The notes below the pieces were generated by a model. The model was given only the letters and a program-made list of their open reading frames with translations, was not told where the DNA came from and searched no databases. Shown here piece by piece: positions 54,656-62,708 of a DNA stretch of 63,329 nucleotides. How positions within the stretch are numbered: position 1 is the first letter of the stretch; each line of letters begins with the position of its first letter. Source of the DNA: Halobacteriales archaeon QS_3_64_16 (GTDB taxonomy: Archaea; Halobacteriota; Halobacteria; Halobacteriales; Halococcaceae); the NCBI GenBank assembly GCA_003021705.1, contig PXRJ01000017.1:1-63329 (forward strand). Reading direction: 5' to 3'. The position numbers were made by a program, and so were the translations under genes.

Positions 54656-55573
54656 TCACCGGGCAGCGACCCGCTCGGCGACCTCGACCATCGTCTCGAT
54701 CGACACGGCCCCTCTATCGCGTTGATCGGCGAGATACGCGAGGATCGTCTCCATTCGCTTCAGGTCCCGGGGGGCAACGATGTTGTTCGGGTGGAGCCAT
54801 ATATGAAAGACCCCCTCCCGCCGGGCGGCCGCGTCGATACCGCGTTTCGCCCCGCGTACCACCGGATCCGCCCAGATCGACTGGGCGATCGACCGGCCGA
54901 GCCCTTCGAACCCGAAGAGATAGAGCGAGGCTGGAACGTTCACCAGCCCGAACTCGTCGCGCCGTGGTTCGACCAGCGGCGGGGCGTCGATCGTCGCCTC
55001 GCGTAGCTTCCTGAGTGGCCGTCCCCCCGGAACGTCGTCGAGTTCGCGGGCCGGTGCCCGACCGCGATAACACGTGAGACCGTGTTCAGCCAGCACATCC
55101 CGGTGGGCAACGTCGTTGCGCGGGTAGACGAACGACTCGAGCGAGAGGTCCCGCTCGCGCGCGAGCGAAACGCTTTCTTCTAGTTCCGCCGCCGCGAGCG
55201 TCCGGCTCGTCTTCCGATCGCCGAAGACGACGTGAGAGTACGAATGCGAGCCGATCTCGTGGGCCACGGCGCTGTCCTGAATCGCTTCGATCAACCCCTC
55301 GCCGAACCGCAGGTCGGGCCGGGAGCGCCACCGGCCACGCTCGGAAGCGAACCAGCCTTCGGGTGCGGGGTGGAAGGCGTGCTCCGCGTCACACTCTTCC
55401 AGAAAAAGGTGGCCGACGACCGCCCACGTCGCGGGCACCTCGAAGGCCTCGAAGCATTCGATCAGTCGCTCCCAGCCCGTCCGAGCGCGCTCGATGCGTG
55501 CGGTCGGCGGCGACTCTAGATCGTGAAACCCCCAGCCGAGTTCGGCGTCAAGCGATAGCACTACCGATCCCAT
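54656..55573 (-). CDS. Polysaccharide deacetylase (NodB-like)
   Basis: 305 residues. The NodB-type start VVLSLDAELGWGFHD contains the first Asp pair, HEIGSHSYSHVVFGDR holds the zinc-binding HxxxH, and HIWLHPNNIVAPR the catalytic-His motif at the C-terminus. It removes N-acetyl groups from a glycan in a metal-dependent manner. No signal peptide, so it likely acts on a cytoplasmic lipid-linked intermediate. The start at ATG 55573 is supported by a TTATAAC box (minus strand) at 55600-55606. Confidence 0.87.
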   Translation of the reverse strand: MGSVVLSLDAELGWGFHDLESPPTARIERARTGWERLIECFEAFEVPATWAVVGHLFLEECDAEHAFHPAPEGWFASERGRWRSRPDLRFGEGLIEAIQDSAVAHEIGSHSYSHVVFGDRKTSRTLAAAELEESVSLARERDLSLESFVYPRNDVAHRDVLAEHGLTCYRGRAPARELDDVPGGRPLRKLREATIDAPPLVEPRRDEFGLVNVPASLYLFGFEGLGRSIAQSIWADPVVRGAKRGIDAAARREGVFHIWLHPNNIVAPRDLKRMETILAYLADQRDRGAVSIETMVEVAERVAAR

Positions 55574-55599
55574 TTCTCTCGGGAGAGGCCCGCCAGCAG

Positions 55600-55606
55600 T
55601 TATAAG
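55600..55606 (-). promoter_or_regulatory. TATA box for the deacetylase operon
   Basis: CTTATAA on the minus strand, about 30 bases upstream of ATG 55573. Confidence 0.5.
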
Positions 55607-55714
55607 CCTATTCACCGCCGACGCGACCCTGCCCGCCGATCGTCGAGCCGGGTTCCCGTCGCTGACCCCTGTCTCTATATTTCAGCGTGTTAGAAGTTGA
55701 TATTATACGTAAGT

Positions 55715-55721
55715 ACTATAC
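55715..55721 (+). promoter_or_regulatory. TATA boxes for the second GT4 gene
   Basis: ACTATAC, about 27 bases before ATG 55745. A further TATTATAC at 55701-55708 gives an alternative. Confidence 0.45.
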
Positions 55722-55744
55722 GACTAGATGTCGCTAGAATACAC

Positions 55745-56743
55745 ATGTCCTCCCCCAGAGGAGCCCCGGGTGACCAGCGCTACGGGGAGTCCGAAGAGCG
55801 CCCCCGCCAGCACGAAGCGGACCTCTCGGCTCTCCAGCTCGTAACGACGCCCCGGCCCTTCTTCACCGAGCAACTGCGCGCGCTCGAACGCTGCGGGGTT
55901 AACTCAACGACCCTTCCAGTGCCGGGCGTCTCCCGGTCGCGTTCGGTGACGGATTTCTTGAAGTACTACCCGAAAGTATTGGGCCGGACGCTCGGCTCGG
56001 GAGACTTCGACGTGATACACGCGAACTTCGGGCTCGTCGCGCCCCACGCGCTCGCCCAACCGAGCAGGCCGGTCGTGCTCTCGCTGTGGGGGACGGATCT
56101 GATGGGCAAGTACGGTGCCGTGAGTCGGTGGTGTGCCAAGCAGTGTGACGCCGTCGTCGTCATGAGCGAAGAGATGGCCGCCGAACTCGATACCGATTGT
56201 CACGTGATTCCCCACGGGATCGACTTCGAGCGCTTCGCCCCTCGCCCGCGCGAGGACGCTCGAGTGGAGCTCGGGTGGAACCCCGCGGCGAAACACGTCC
56301 TCTTTCCCTACGCGCCCGACCGCGAGGTGAAGGATTACCCTCGCGCCGAACGCGTCGTCGAGATCACGCGAGGGTCGGCCGACCAGCCAGTTGCCCTGCA
56401 CGCCGTCAACGGGCTCGCCCACGAGGAGATCCCGACCTACATGAACGCGGCGGACGCCCTGCTCATGACTTCGAAACGCGAGGGCTCGCCGAACGCGATC
56501 AAGGAGGCTCTGGCGTGTGATCTCCCGATCGTCGCGACTAACGTCGGTGACGTCCCCGATCGGCTGGATGGGGTCTATCCCTCCTACATCGGTCGGAGTG
56601 ACGCGGATCTCGCGAGCGCGCTCGAGACCGTCTTCGAGCTTGACGCCCGCTCGAACGGACGGGAAACCATCGCGGACGCGAGCCTCGAACGGACGGGCGA
56701 GCGCCTGCGTGAGGTCTACGAGAGCGTCGGCGCTGGCACCTAA
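55745..56743 (+). CDS. Glycosyltransferase family 4
   Basis: 332 residues. ATTR-like head region FFTEQLRALERCGVNSTTLP, DVIHANFGLVAPHALAQPS, VVLSLWGTDLMGKYG and HVIPHGIDFERFAP. The C-terminal donor site includes LFPYAPDREVKDYPRAERVV, NGLAHEEIPTYMNAADALLM, and SKREGSPNAIKEALACDLPI (E-x7-E-like). It presumably adds a sugar during glycan synthesis. It precedes the phosphatase-fold gene by 78 bases on the same strand. Confidence 0.9.
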   Translation: MSSPRGAPGDQRYGESEERPRQHEADLSALQLVTTPRPFFTEQLRALERCGVNSTTLPVPGVSRSRSVTDFLKYYPKVLGRTLGSGDFDVIHANFGLVAPHALAQPSRPVVLSLWGTDLMGKYGAVSRWCAKQCDAVVVMSEEMAAELDTDCHVIPHGIDFERFAPRPREDARVELGWNPAAKHVLFPYAPDREVKDYPRAERVVEITRGSADQPVALHAVNGLAHEEIPTYMNAADALLMTSKREGSPNAIKEALACDLPIVATNVGDVPDRLDGVYPSYIGRSDADLASALETVFELDARSNGRETIADASLERTGERLREVYESVGAGT

Positions 56744-56821
56744 CGGCACGGGCTCTCTCCTTTTCCCCTCGGGCCGACACGTATCGAAACGGAAAACACC
56801 GAACGGGGCGAGGTGGTACTC

Positions 56822-58420
56822 ATGAGTAGCGAGAGAGACCCCGAAAGCCGGGCGTTCGTGCTCGGACTGGATGGGATACCGTGGTACCTGATCGAGCGGT
56901 GGGCCGAAGAAGGTGAACTCCCTCACTTCGCCGAACTCTTCGAGACGGGTAGTGTCGGCCCGCTGGCGAGTACAACGCCGGCCACGACGCCGCTCGCCTG
57001 GCCGTCGATCGCGACGGGCGTCAATCCCGACAAGCACGGGATCTACGGCTTCCAGAAGCTCTCGCCCGAGTACAGCCACCAGATGTATCTCAGTGACGAC
57101 ATCGAACAGCCCGGACTCTGGGACATCCTCTCGCCAGCGCTCGTCGGGAACGTCCCGATGACCTACCCTGCGAGCGAGATCGACGGCGCGATGGTCACCG
57201 GGATGATGACGCCCGATCTCGATGGCCGCTTTACCCACCCGCCCGACCTCGCCAGCGAGATCAGAGAGCGGATTCCCGAGTACCGGATCGGTCTCGACTG
57301 GAACGAGTACGCGGACCGTCAGGCCCAGTTCCCCCCGGCGCTCTCAAAGCTCGTCGACGCTCGGCGTGAGTTGATGGAGCTACTGATGGAACGACGGGCC
57401 GACTGGCAGCTGTTTTTCTTCGTCTACACCGCCCCGGATCGCCTTCAGCACCTGCTCTGGGACGACGAGACGATCCTCGAACACTACAAGGGACTCGATG
57501 CGATTCTCGGAGAAGTCATGGAGTATACCGCCGATCTCGGGGCGAACCTCTTCGTCGTCTCCGATCACGGCTTCGGGCCGATATCGACGCTCGTCTCGGT
57601 CAATCGGTTGCTCGAACGCGAGGGGTATCTCACCCGGCTCGAGGACGGCGGTACGCGGGGTCTGCTCTCGCGACTCGGGATCGATCGGTCTCGCGTCATG
57701 GAGATTTTAGAGCGCGTCGGGATCGACGACGACGCACTCGTCAAGTACCTCCCGCGGGACCTGCTCGATTCCGTCGCCAAAGAGCTGCCCGGCGAGCACG
57801 CCTTGTACGACGTCGATTACACGGAAACGAGAGCCTTCCTCCACGGGCCCGGGACGCTGTTCATTAATGACACCGAGCGCTTCAGCCAGGGCCAGGTCGA
57901 TCCGGCCGACATCCCGCAACTGAAACGCGACCTCGAAGCGATGCTCTCCCGCGTTGTCGACCCCGAGACCGGCGAGCCAGTGCTATCGGTCTACGACGGC
58001 GACGATCTCTTCCCGACCGACGAGCACTCCCCGGATCTCGTCGTCCGCGGGGACGGGGAGTATCAAACCGTGCAGTCGATCACCGACTCGGTCTTTTCCG
58101 ATTCGGGCGCGAAGATCGCGAGCCACCGCTCGGAAGGGATCTTCCTCGCTCGCGGCCCGGCCATCGAAGCCGGGGGCAGGGTCGAGAACGCGAACGCCAT
58201 CGATGTCGCGCCGACGCTGCTACACGCTCTCGGCGAGCCAGTTCCGGGGAACGCCGACGGTCGCGTGCTCACCGAACTCCTCGTCCCGGATTCCGAGCCG
58301 GCGGGGCGACCGATCGAGACGCGGGAGTACACGAACGAGCGCTCGACCCCGAGCGAAACCGACGAATCGGACTTCGAGGACGTCGAGAACCGACTACGCG
58401 GCCTCGGCTACATGGAATAG
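56822..58420 (+). CDS. Alkaline-phosphatase-fold (type I phosphodiesterase / nucleotide pyrophosphatase) enzyme
   Basis: 532 residues. AFVLGLDGIPWYLIERWAEE carries the first metal Asp, TTPATTPLAWPSIATGVNPD the nucleophile Thr, FFFVYTAPDRLQHLLWDDE the second metal set and LFVVSDHGFGPISTLVSVNR the third (DHG). It may act as a phosphodiesterase or phosphotransferase. Homologues are common in archaeal N-glycan loci. No signal peptide or membrane helix. ATG 56822 is chosen over the nearby GTG. Confidence 0.88.
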   Translation: MSSERDPESRAFVLGLDGIPWYLIERWAEEGELPHFAELFETGSVGPLASTTPATTPLAWPSIATGVNPDKHGIYGFQKLSPEYSHQMYLSDDIEQPGLWDILSPALVGNVPMTYPASEIDGAMVTGMMTPDLDGRFTHPPDLASEIRERIPEYRIGLDWNEYADRQAQFPPALSKLVDARRELMELLMERRADWQLFFFVYTAPDRLQHLLWDDETILEHYKGLDAILGEVMEYTADLGANLFVVSDHGFGPISTLVSVNRLLEREGYLTRLEDGGTRGLLSRLGIDRSRVMEILERVGIDDDALVKYLPRDLLDSVAKELPGEHALYDVDYTETRAFLHGPGTLFINDTERFSQGQVDPADIPQLKRDLEAMLSRVVDPETGEPVLSVYDGDDLFPTDEHSPDLVVRGDGEYQTVQSITDSVFSDSGAKIASHRSEGIFLARGPAIEAGGRVENANAIDVAPTLLHALGEPVPGNADGRVLTELLVPDSEPAGRPIETREYTNERSTPSETDESDFEDVENRLRGLGYME

Positions 58421-58617
58421 CCGACTCGTTCACCGACTTGCGTTCTCCGACCCTTCGACGATCGGGTCCCGCGGCTGGTCGGTTCTGGGGCCTGGTCGAT
58501 ACTATCGCAGACGAACGCCGGAGAACGATAATCCAGTTGGGCCCGCGATCGCCGGTGATCGACAGCACGGTGGCGACGCCGCTTTCGGTGGGTGGTCGTC
58601 GGCGGGTTAGTCCGAAG

Positions 58618-59040
58618 TCAGTTCGTCTCTGCTTCGTCCTCGACGTCGATGGTCGTCCCGCCGCCGACTTTCGGGAGCCGGACCTGGATCGTCCCCGAAT
58701 CGGTCAGGGTAGCTTTGGCCGCCGCTTCCTCGACGCTCGCCTCCTCGGGAAGGGTAACCTGGCCGTCGAGTGCAAGCCCCCGTCCGGGAACGCGCATCTC
58801 GAAGTCCTGGTAAAAGTCCCGGAAGCGATCGATCCGCACGTAGAGGGTGTTCTCCTCGAAGCGGATCTGGACGTCCTCGCGCGCAGCACCGGGCGCGTCG
58901 AAGACCGCGAGATACGCGTCGTCGCTCTCGAGCAGATCGACGGGAAGCGGGCGGCGCTCCTGGGCGCGACTGGAGACCCGACCCACTCCCTCGAAGACCT
59001 GCTGGCCGACCGTTTCGCCGAGTTCGCGCAGACGGCTCAT
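58618..59040 (-). CDS. hsp20: Small heat-shock protein (Hsp20)
   Basis: 140 residues. Alpha-crystallin domain: LPVDLLESDDAYLAVFDAPG, VQIRFEENTLYVRIDRF, MRVPGRGLALDGQVTLPEEA (the A-x-x-x-n-G-v-L-like region) and a final IQVRLPK. It holds unfolded proteins in the cytoplasm. ATG 59040 overlaps the stop of the upstream zinc-protein gene by four bases (ATGA), showing translational coupling. Confidence 0.92.
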   Translation of the reverse strand: MSRLRELGETVGQQVFEGVGRVSSRAQERRPLPVDLLESDDAYLAVFDAPGAAREDVQIRFEENTLYVRIDRFRDFYQDFEMRVPGRGLALDGQVTLPEEASVEEAAAKATLTDSGTIQVRLPKVGGGTTIDVEDEAETN

Positions 59041-59195
59041 AGCTCGACTTCGTCGAGACAGTCCGTCCCACCGCAGTACGGACAGGCGAAATCCGATAGT
59101 CCTGTTTCGTCGGGCATGTCGTAGGTGTAGTGCAACTCGAACATATCGAGTGTGCAGTCGTCGTCCGTACAGACTGCTTCCATCGTCTTTGGCAT
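59037..59195 (-). CDS. DUF7559-type zinc protein, 52 residues
   Basis: Reads MPKTMEAVCTDDDCTLDMFE .. HYTYDMPDETGLSD .. CPYCGGTDCLDEVEL. Two Cys pairs form a zinc-ribbon-like site; pattern matches haloarchaeal DUF7559. It is too short for a typical ORF scan. The stop overlaps the Hsp20 start as ATGA, so the two are expressed together. A GAGGT lies before its ATG. Function unknown. Confidence 0.85.
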   Translation of the reverse strand: MPKTMEAVCTDDDCTLDMFELHYTYDMPDETGLSDFACPYCGGTDCLDEVEL

Positions 59196-59262
59196 ACCTC
59201 ATCTATGGTGGCCGCAGTTAAGAACGCCACGGCTCTTTGCCCGGCGTGCTGACCCGAAGCAC

Positions 59263-60171
59263 ATGGTTACTAGAAACGGTGACGAACCGAGTCGAGTGGG
59301 CAAGCGAGCTGAGGGCGACCGCGACGATGGCAACGATGGCGTCGATACTCGGCAGGTGATCCACGGCGTCGACTTCAGCGGGGCGCGCCAGGCCGGCGGA
59401 AAGATCCGAATCGCAACCGGTGTGCTGGACGATGGCCTTCGGATCGAGCGCTGTCGGTCGGTCGCCGAGACGATCGGTACCCCACAGCGCGGCCCGGCTC
59501 TCGAATACCTGCGTGAGTTCCTGGCAGGCGAGCGGCGGGCGGTCGTCGGTCTCGATTTCTCCTTCGGCGTCCCTCACGAACTCATGGACGCCGAGGACTG
59601 GCGAGCGTTCGTTCAGGACTTCGACTTCGAGAGCGTCGAGGCTATGACTGACACCTACGTGGGGCGAACCCGGAAGCGAACGGATGGCGAGCGTACGTAT
59701 CTGAAACGGGCTACCGACGAGGAGACCGGTGCGAGTTCGCCCTATGGCTTCGTCGTCGCCGCCCAAACCTACTATGGGATTCAGGACGTCCTCCGGCCCC
59801 TCGCTCGCGACGGTCGGGTCTCGGTGCTGCCGATGGACGACCCTGGTAAGAGCGAACCTTGGCTCTGTGAGATCTACCCGGCGGCGACCCTGCGTGATCT
59901 GGGTCTCCCCGACGAGACGTACAAGAACGATGGGAAGTACCCCGACGCGCGGAGCCGTCGCGAGCGGATCGTTTCCAGCCTGCGGGAAGCGGGCCTCAGC
60001 TTCGCCGAAGAGGAAATCGTCGAGACAGCGATCGCCGATTCGGGCGGCGACGCGCTCGATAGCATCGTGGCGGCCGTTGCGATCGCCCGCGCGTTCCGCG
60101 AGAATCGACTGACGGCTGCAAGCGATTCGTACGACGACCGCCGTCGTCTCGAGGGCCACATCTACGTTTGA
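59263..60171 (+). CDS. DUF429 family protein
   Basis: 302 residues. VIHGVDFSGARQAGGKIRIA, VVGLDFSFGVPHELMD, PLARDGRVSVLPMDDP, CEIYPAATLRDLGLPDETYK and DALDSIVAAVAIARAF are the blocks of the DUF429 (RNase-H-like, YqgF-related) family. The conserved acidic residues suggest nuclease or nucleotide chemistry. Function unproven. ATG 59263 gives the N-terminal basic/acidic extension (~30 residues) seen in haloarchaea. It diverges from the DUF7559/Hsp20 operon. Confidence 0.85.
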   Translation: MVTRNGDEPSRVGKRAEGDRDDGNDGVDTRQVIHGVDFSGARQAGGKIRIATGVLDDGLRIERCRSVAETIGTPQRGPALEYLREFLAGERRAVVGLDFSFGVPHELMDAEDWRAFVQDFDFESVEAMTDTYVGRTRKRTDGERTYLKRATDEETGASSPYGFVVAAQTYYGIQDVLRPLARDGRVSVLPMDDPGKSEPWLCEIYPAATLRDLGLPDETYKNDGKYPDARSRRERIVSSLREAGLSFAEEEIVETAIADSGGDALDSIVAAVAIARAFRENRLTAASDSYDDRRRLEGHIYV

Positions 60172-60276
60172 GACGTCGCTCGCGATTCGGCGATCGATCC
60201 GAGCACCGGGACGCGAGGCGACTGAGCGCGAGACCGGGAGCGTCGTGGTTTTGTCGGTCGGGCGAGTAGGAGTGCT

Positions 60277-61992
60277 ATGACTGACCCCGCCGACCTTGAG
60301 GTCGTCCTCGTCGACGGGTACGTCGACGAGCCCGCACACTTCGGCGTTCCACCCTACATCTCGACCTATCCCCGGTATACCGCCGGTGCGCTTCTCGACG
60401 CCGGCGTGCCCCAGTCCCAGGTGAGTTATTATACGATCGACGAGTTGCGCGCGGAGCGCTCGCACTGGCGCGCGGTCGAGGAGAGCGACCTCTTGATCTA
60501 TCTCGGCGGGATGACCGTCCCCGGCAGCTACGTCGGCGGCACCCCAGCCGAACCCGACGAGGTGCGGAAGCTCGCCTGGACCGCTGGAAGGACGAGTCTA
60601 ATGGGCGGGCCCGTCAAGTTCGGCGTCGGGGAGCAGAATGAGGGGGCGACAGACACCGAACGGCGGGATCTGGACTTCGAGTTCGTCGCGAAAGGCGACG
60701 TCGAAGCCGCAGCCCACGATCTCGTCGCGAGCGGCTTGGAGGGGTTCGGCGATCGGATGCGGGACAACAGCGAGATCGACCGCTGGGCTTCCTTGGGTAC
60801 CTTCGTCGTGCGCGAGCACCCCAACTTCCCCGGGTACCTGATCTGTGAGCTAGAGACCTCCCGCGGGTGTGCCTATCGGTGTTCCTTTTGTACCGAGCCG
60901 CTCTATGGCGATCCAGCCTTTCGCAGCGCCGAGTCGGTAATCGAGGAAGTCGCGGGGCTGTACGAGGCGGGGGTCCGACATTTCCGGCTGGGGCGTCAGG
61001 CCGACATCCTCGCGTTCGGCGGCGATGGCGAGGCTCCCAATCCCGACGCGCTCCGGGAGCTCTATGGCGGAATCCGCGAAGTAGCACCGGATCTCGGGAC
61101 GTTGCATCTCGATAACATGAACCCGGTGACGATCATCGACTATCCCGATCGGTCTCGAGAAGCGATCTCGGTCATCGCCGAGCACAACACACCGGGGGAC
61201 ACTGCCGCGTTCGGCCTCGAATCGGCCGATCCCGCGGTCCAGGAGCAGAACAACTTACTAGTGACCGCCGAGGAGTGTCTTGAGGCGGTGCGCGTGGTGA
61301 ACGAGATCGGGGGCTGGCGGCCGGGCGAGACGTCGAACGGCACGTCCGCTCAGTCTACCGACGGCGACCAGGCGGCTCCCCGATTGCCGAAGCTGCTCCC
61401 GGGAATCAATCTCGTCCACGGCCTGGCGGGCGAGCGCCCCGAGACCTACGAGCACAACAAGGAGTTCCTCCAGCGGGTCTACGACGAGGGGCTGCTGGTT
61501 CGGCGGGTGAACATCCGGCAGGTCATGGCGTTTGCGGGCACCGAGATGGCAGAGACCGGCGCGGACGTCGCGATCGAGCACAAGAAACGGTTCAAGGGCT
61601 ACAAACAGGAGGTTCGCGAGACGATCGATCGGCCGATGCTCCAACGGCTCTGTCCGCCCGGGACTCGTCTGCCCGACGTCCACCTGGAGTACCACCAGGA
61701 CGGGCGGACCTTCGGCCGCCAGTTGGGCACCTATCCGCTGTTGGTCGCGGTCCCCGGCGAGCGCCCGCTCGGCGAGACGGTCGATATCGCGGTCACCGAT
61801 CACGGCTACCGATCGGTCTCAGGGGTGCCCTATCCACTGGACGTAAATAGCGCGTCGATGGGCGAACTCACGGCGATCCCTGGCCTCGGGGACAAGCGAG
61901 CGGGTCGGATCGTCGCCTCCCGCCCCCACGAGTCGGTCGAGGCGATCGACGCCGGCGAGACCGATCTCGGTCGGTTCGTGCGAACGGGCTGA
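60277..61992 (+). CDS. Radical SAM protein with C-terminal helix-hairpin-helix
   Basis: 571 residues. Residues ~1-180 are a B12-binding-like head (VVLVDGYVDEPAHFGVPPYI, LIYLGGMTVPGSY). The radical SAM cluster is ETSRGCAYRCSFCTEPLYG (CxxxCxxC near residue 197). The radical SAM barrel continues through DNMNPVTIIDYPDRSREAIS. The C-terminus has a helix-hairpin-helix (DVNSASMGELTAIPGLGDKR). The family (YgiQ/UPF0313-like with HhH, common in Halobacteria) probably acts on nucleic acid or tRNA, but the substrate is unproven. Confidence 0.9.
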   Translation: MTDPADLEVVLVDGYVDEPAHFGVPPYISTYPRYTAGALLDAGVPQSQVSYYTIDELRAERSHWRAVEESDLLIYLGGMTVPGSYVGGTPAEPDEVRKLAWTAGRTSLMGGPVKFGVGEQNEGATDTERRDLDFEFVAKGDVEAAAHDLVASGLEGFGDRMRDNSEIDRWASLGTFVVREHPNFPGYLICELETSRGCAYRCSFCTEPLYGDPAFRSAESVIEEVAGLYEAGVRHFRLGRQADILAFGGDGEAPNPDALRELYGGIREVAPDLGTLHLDNMNPVTIIDYPDRSREAISVIAEHNTPGDTAAFGLESADPAVQEQNNLLVTAEECLEAVRVVNEIGGWRPGETSNGTSAQSTDGDQAAPRLPKLLPGINLVHGLAGERPETYEHNKEFLQRVYDEGLLVRRVNIRQVMAFAGTEMAETGADVAIEHKKRFKGYKQEVRETIDRPMLQRLCPPGTRLPDVHLEYHQDGRTFGRQLGTYPLLVAVPGERPLGETVDIAVTDHGYRSVSGVPYPLDVNSASMGELTAIPGLGDKRAGRIVASRPHESVEAIDAGETDLGRFVRTG

Positions 61993-62116
61993 ACATAGTC
62001 GGAATCGCCAGGTTCGATCGAGTTAGTGTGAATAGAGGCTCGTAGGGCAACGCGGCGGTCGAATCCGGATTCGGGACCTGCTGCTCAGAGCAGTCCATCG
62101 AGTTCGAGGAGCGAAT

Positions 62117-62410
62117 CTAAGAGGCTGGTACGCAACGAGATCGGTCGGCGAGAAAATCGAGCAGTCGGAAAGAAAAGTTAGTCCGCGCGGATCCGAACGG
62201 CCCGTCGGTGTTCACTCCGGAGCTCGTCGGGGGTGCGGGCGTGTCGGCCGGGCCGTTGATGAACATCCCGTGGATGACGAGTCCGAGCGAGACGAGCGCT
62301 CCCAGTGGCACTGCAGTCGTCAATCCGATACCCCCGAGCACCGACGCTCCCGTGACGCCGACGAATGCCAGCAGGATGAGACCGAGAGTGAGATTGTAGT
62401 ATCCAGTCAT
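62117..62410 (-). CDS. Small membrane protein
   Basis: 97 residues: two hydrophobic stretches (LTLGLILLAFVGVTGASVLG and AVPLGALVSLGLVIHGMFI), then a hydrophilic C-terminus. No family recognised. The ATG shares ATGA with the stop of an upstream 30-codon frame. The C-terminal ~25 residues may be a frameshift read-through, since the other frame stops near 62178. Confidence 0.6.
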   Translation of the reverse strand: MTGYYNLTLGLILLAFVGVTGASVLGGIGLTTAVPLGALVSLGLVIHGMFINGPADTPAPPTSSGVNTDGPFGSARTNFSFRLLDFLADRSRCVPAS

Positions 62411-62499
62411 CGTCTATCACTTTCTACGAAACGATGCCGGACAAGTGTTCTCAACAGGAGTTGTGGAATTTTTAGATAAGCGGAGACAATAGTTTTCAT
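62407..62499 (-). CDS. Possible tiny coupled ORF, 30 residues
   Basis: MKTIVSAYLKIPQLLLRTLV .. VESDRR; amphipathic and basic. It overlaps the membrane-protein start as ATGA, which suggests coupling. It could be a leader peptide or a chance frame; no homologue is known to me. Confidence 0.3.
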   Translation of the reverse strand: MKTIVSAYLKIPQLLLRTLVRHRFVESDRR

Positions 62500-62708
62500 A
62501 ACGTATAGAACGTCGAGGACGTTCGATCGAATCCTCCGGCACTGGCCGAACCGTCCGAAACTGGGGGCGGAGGATACTGATCGTTCGAGGGTCGCCCTCT
62601 GCTCGGTCTCGCCCGTGGGTTCGGGCCAGTCGAGCGAGTGGCGGTCACTGCTCGGCCGAGTACCCCGTATCGACGCCTTCATGACTTCGGTCGGCGGAGT
62701 ACGGGAGC

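Noticed and set aside
55904-57238. 444-codon minus-strand frame
   Set aside because: It is antisense to a clear GT4 and a clear phosphatase-fold gene; no family motifs.
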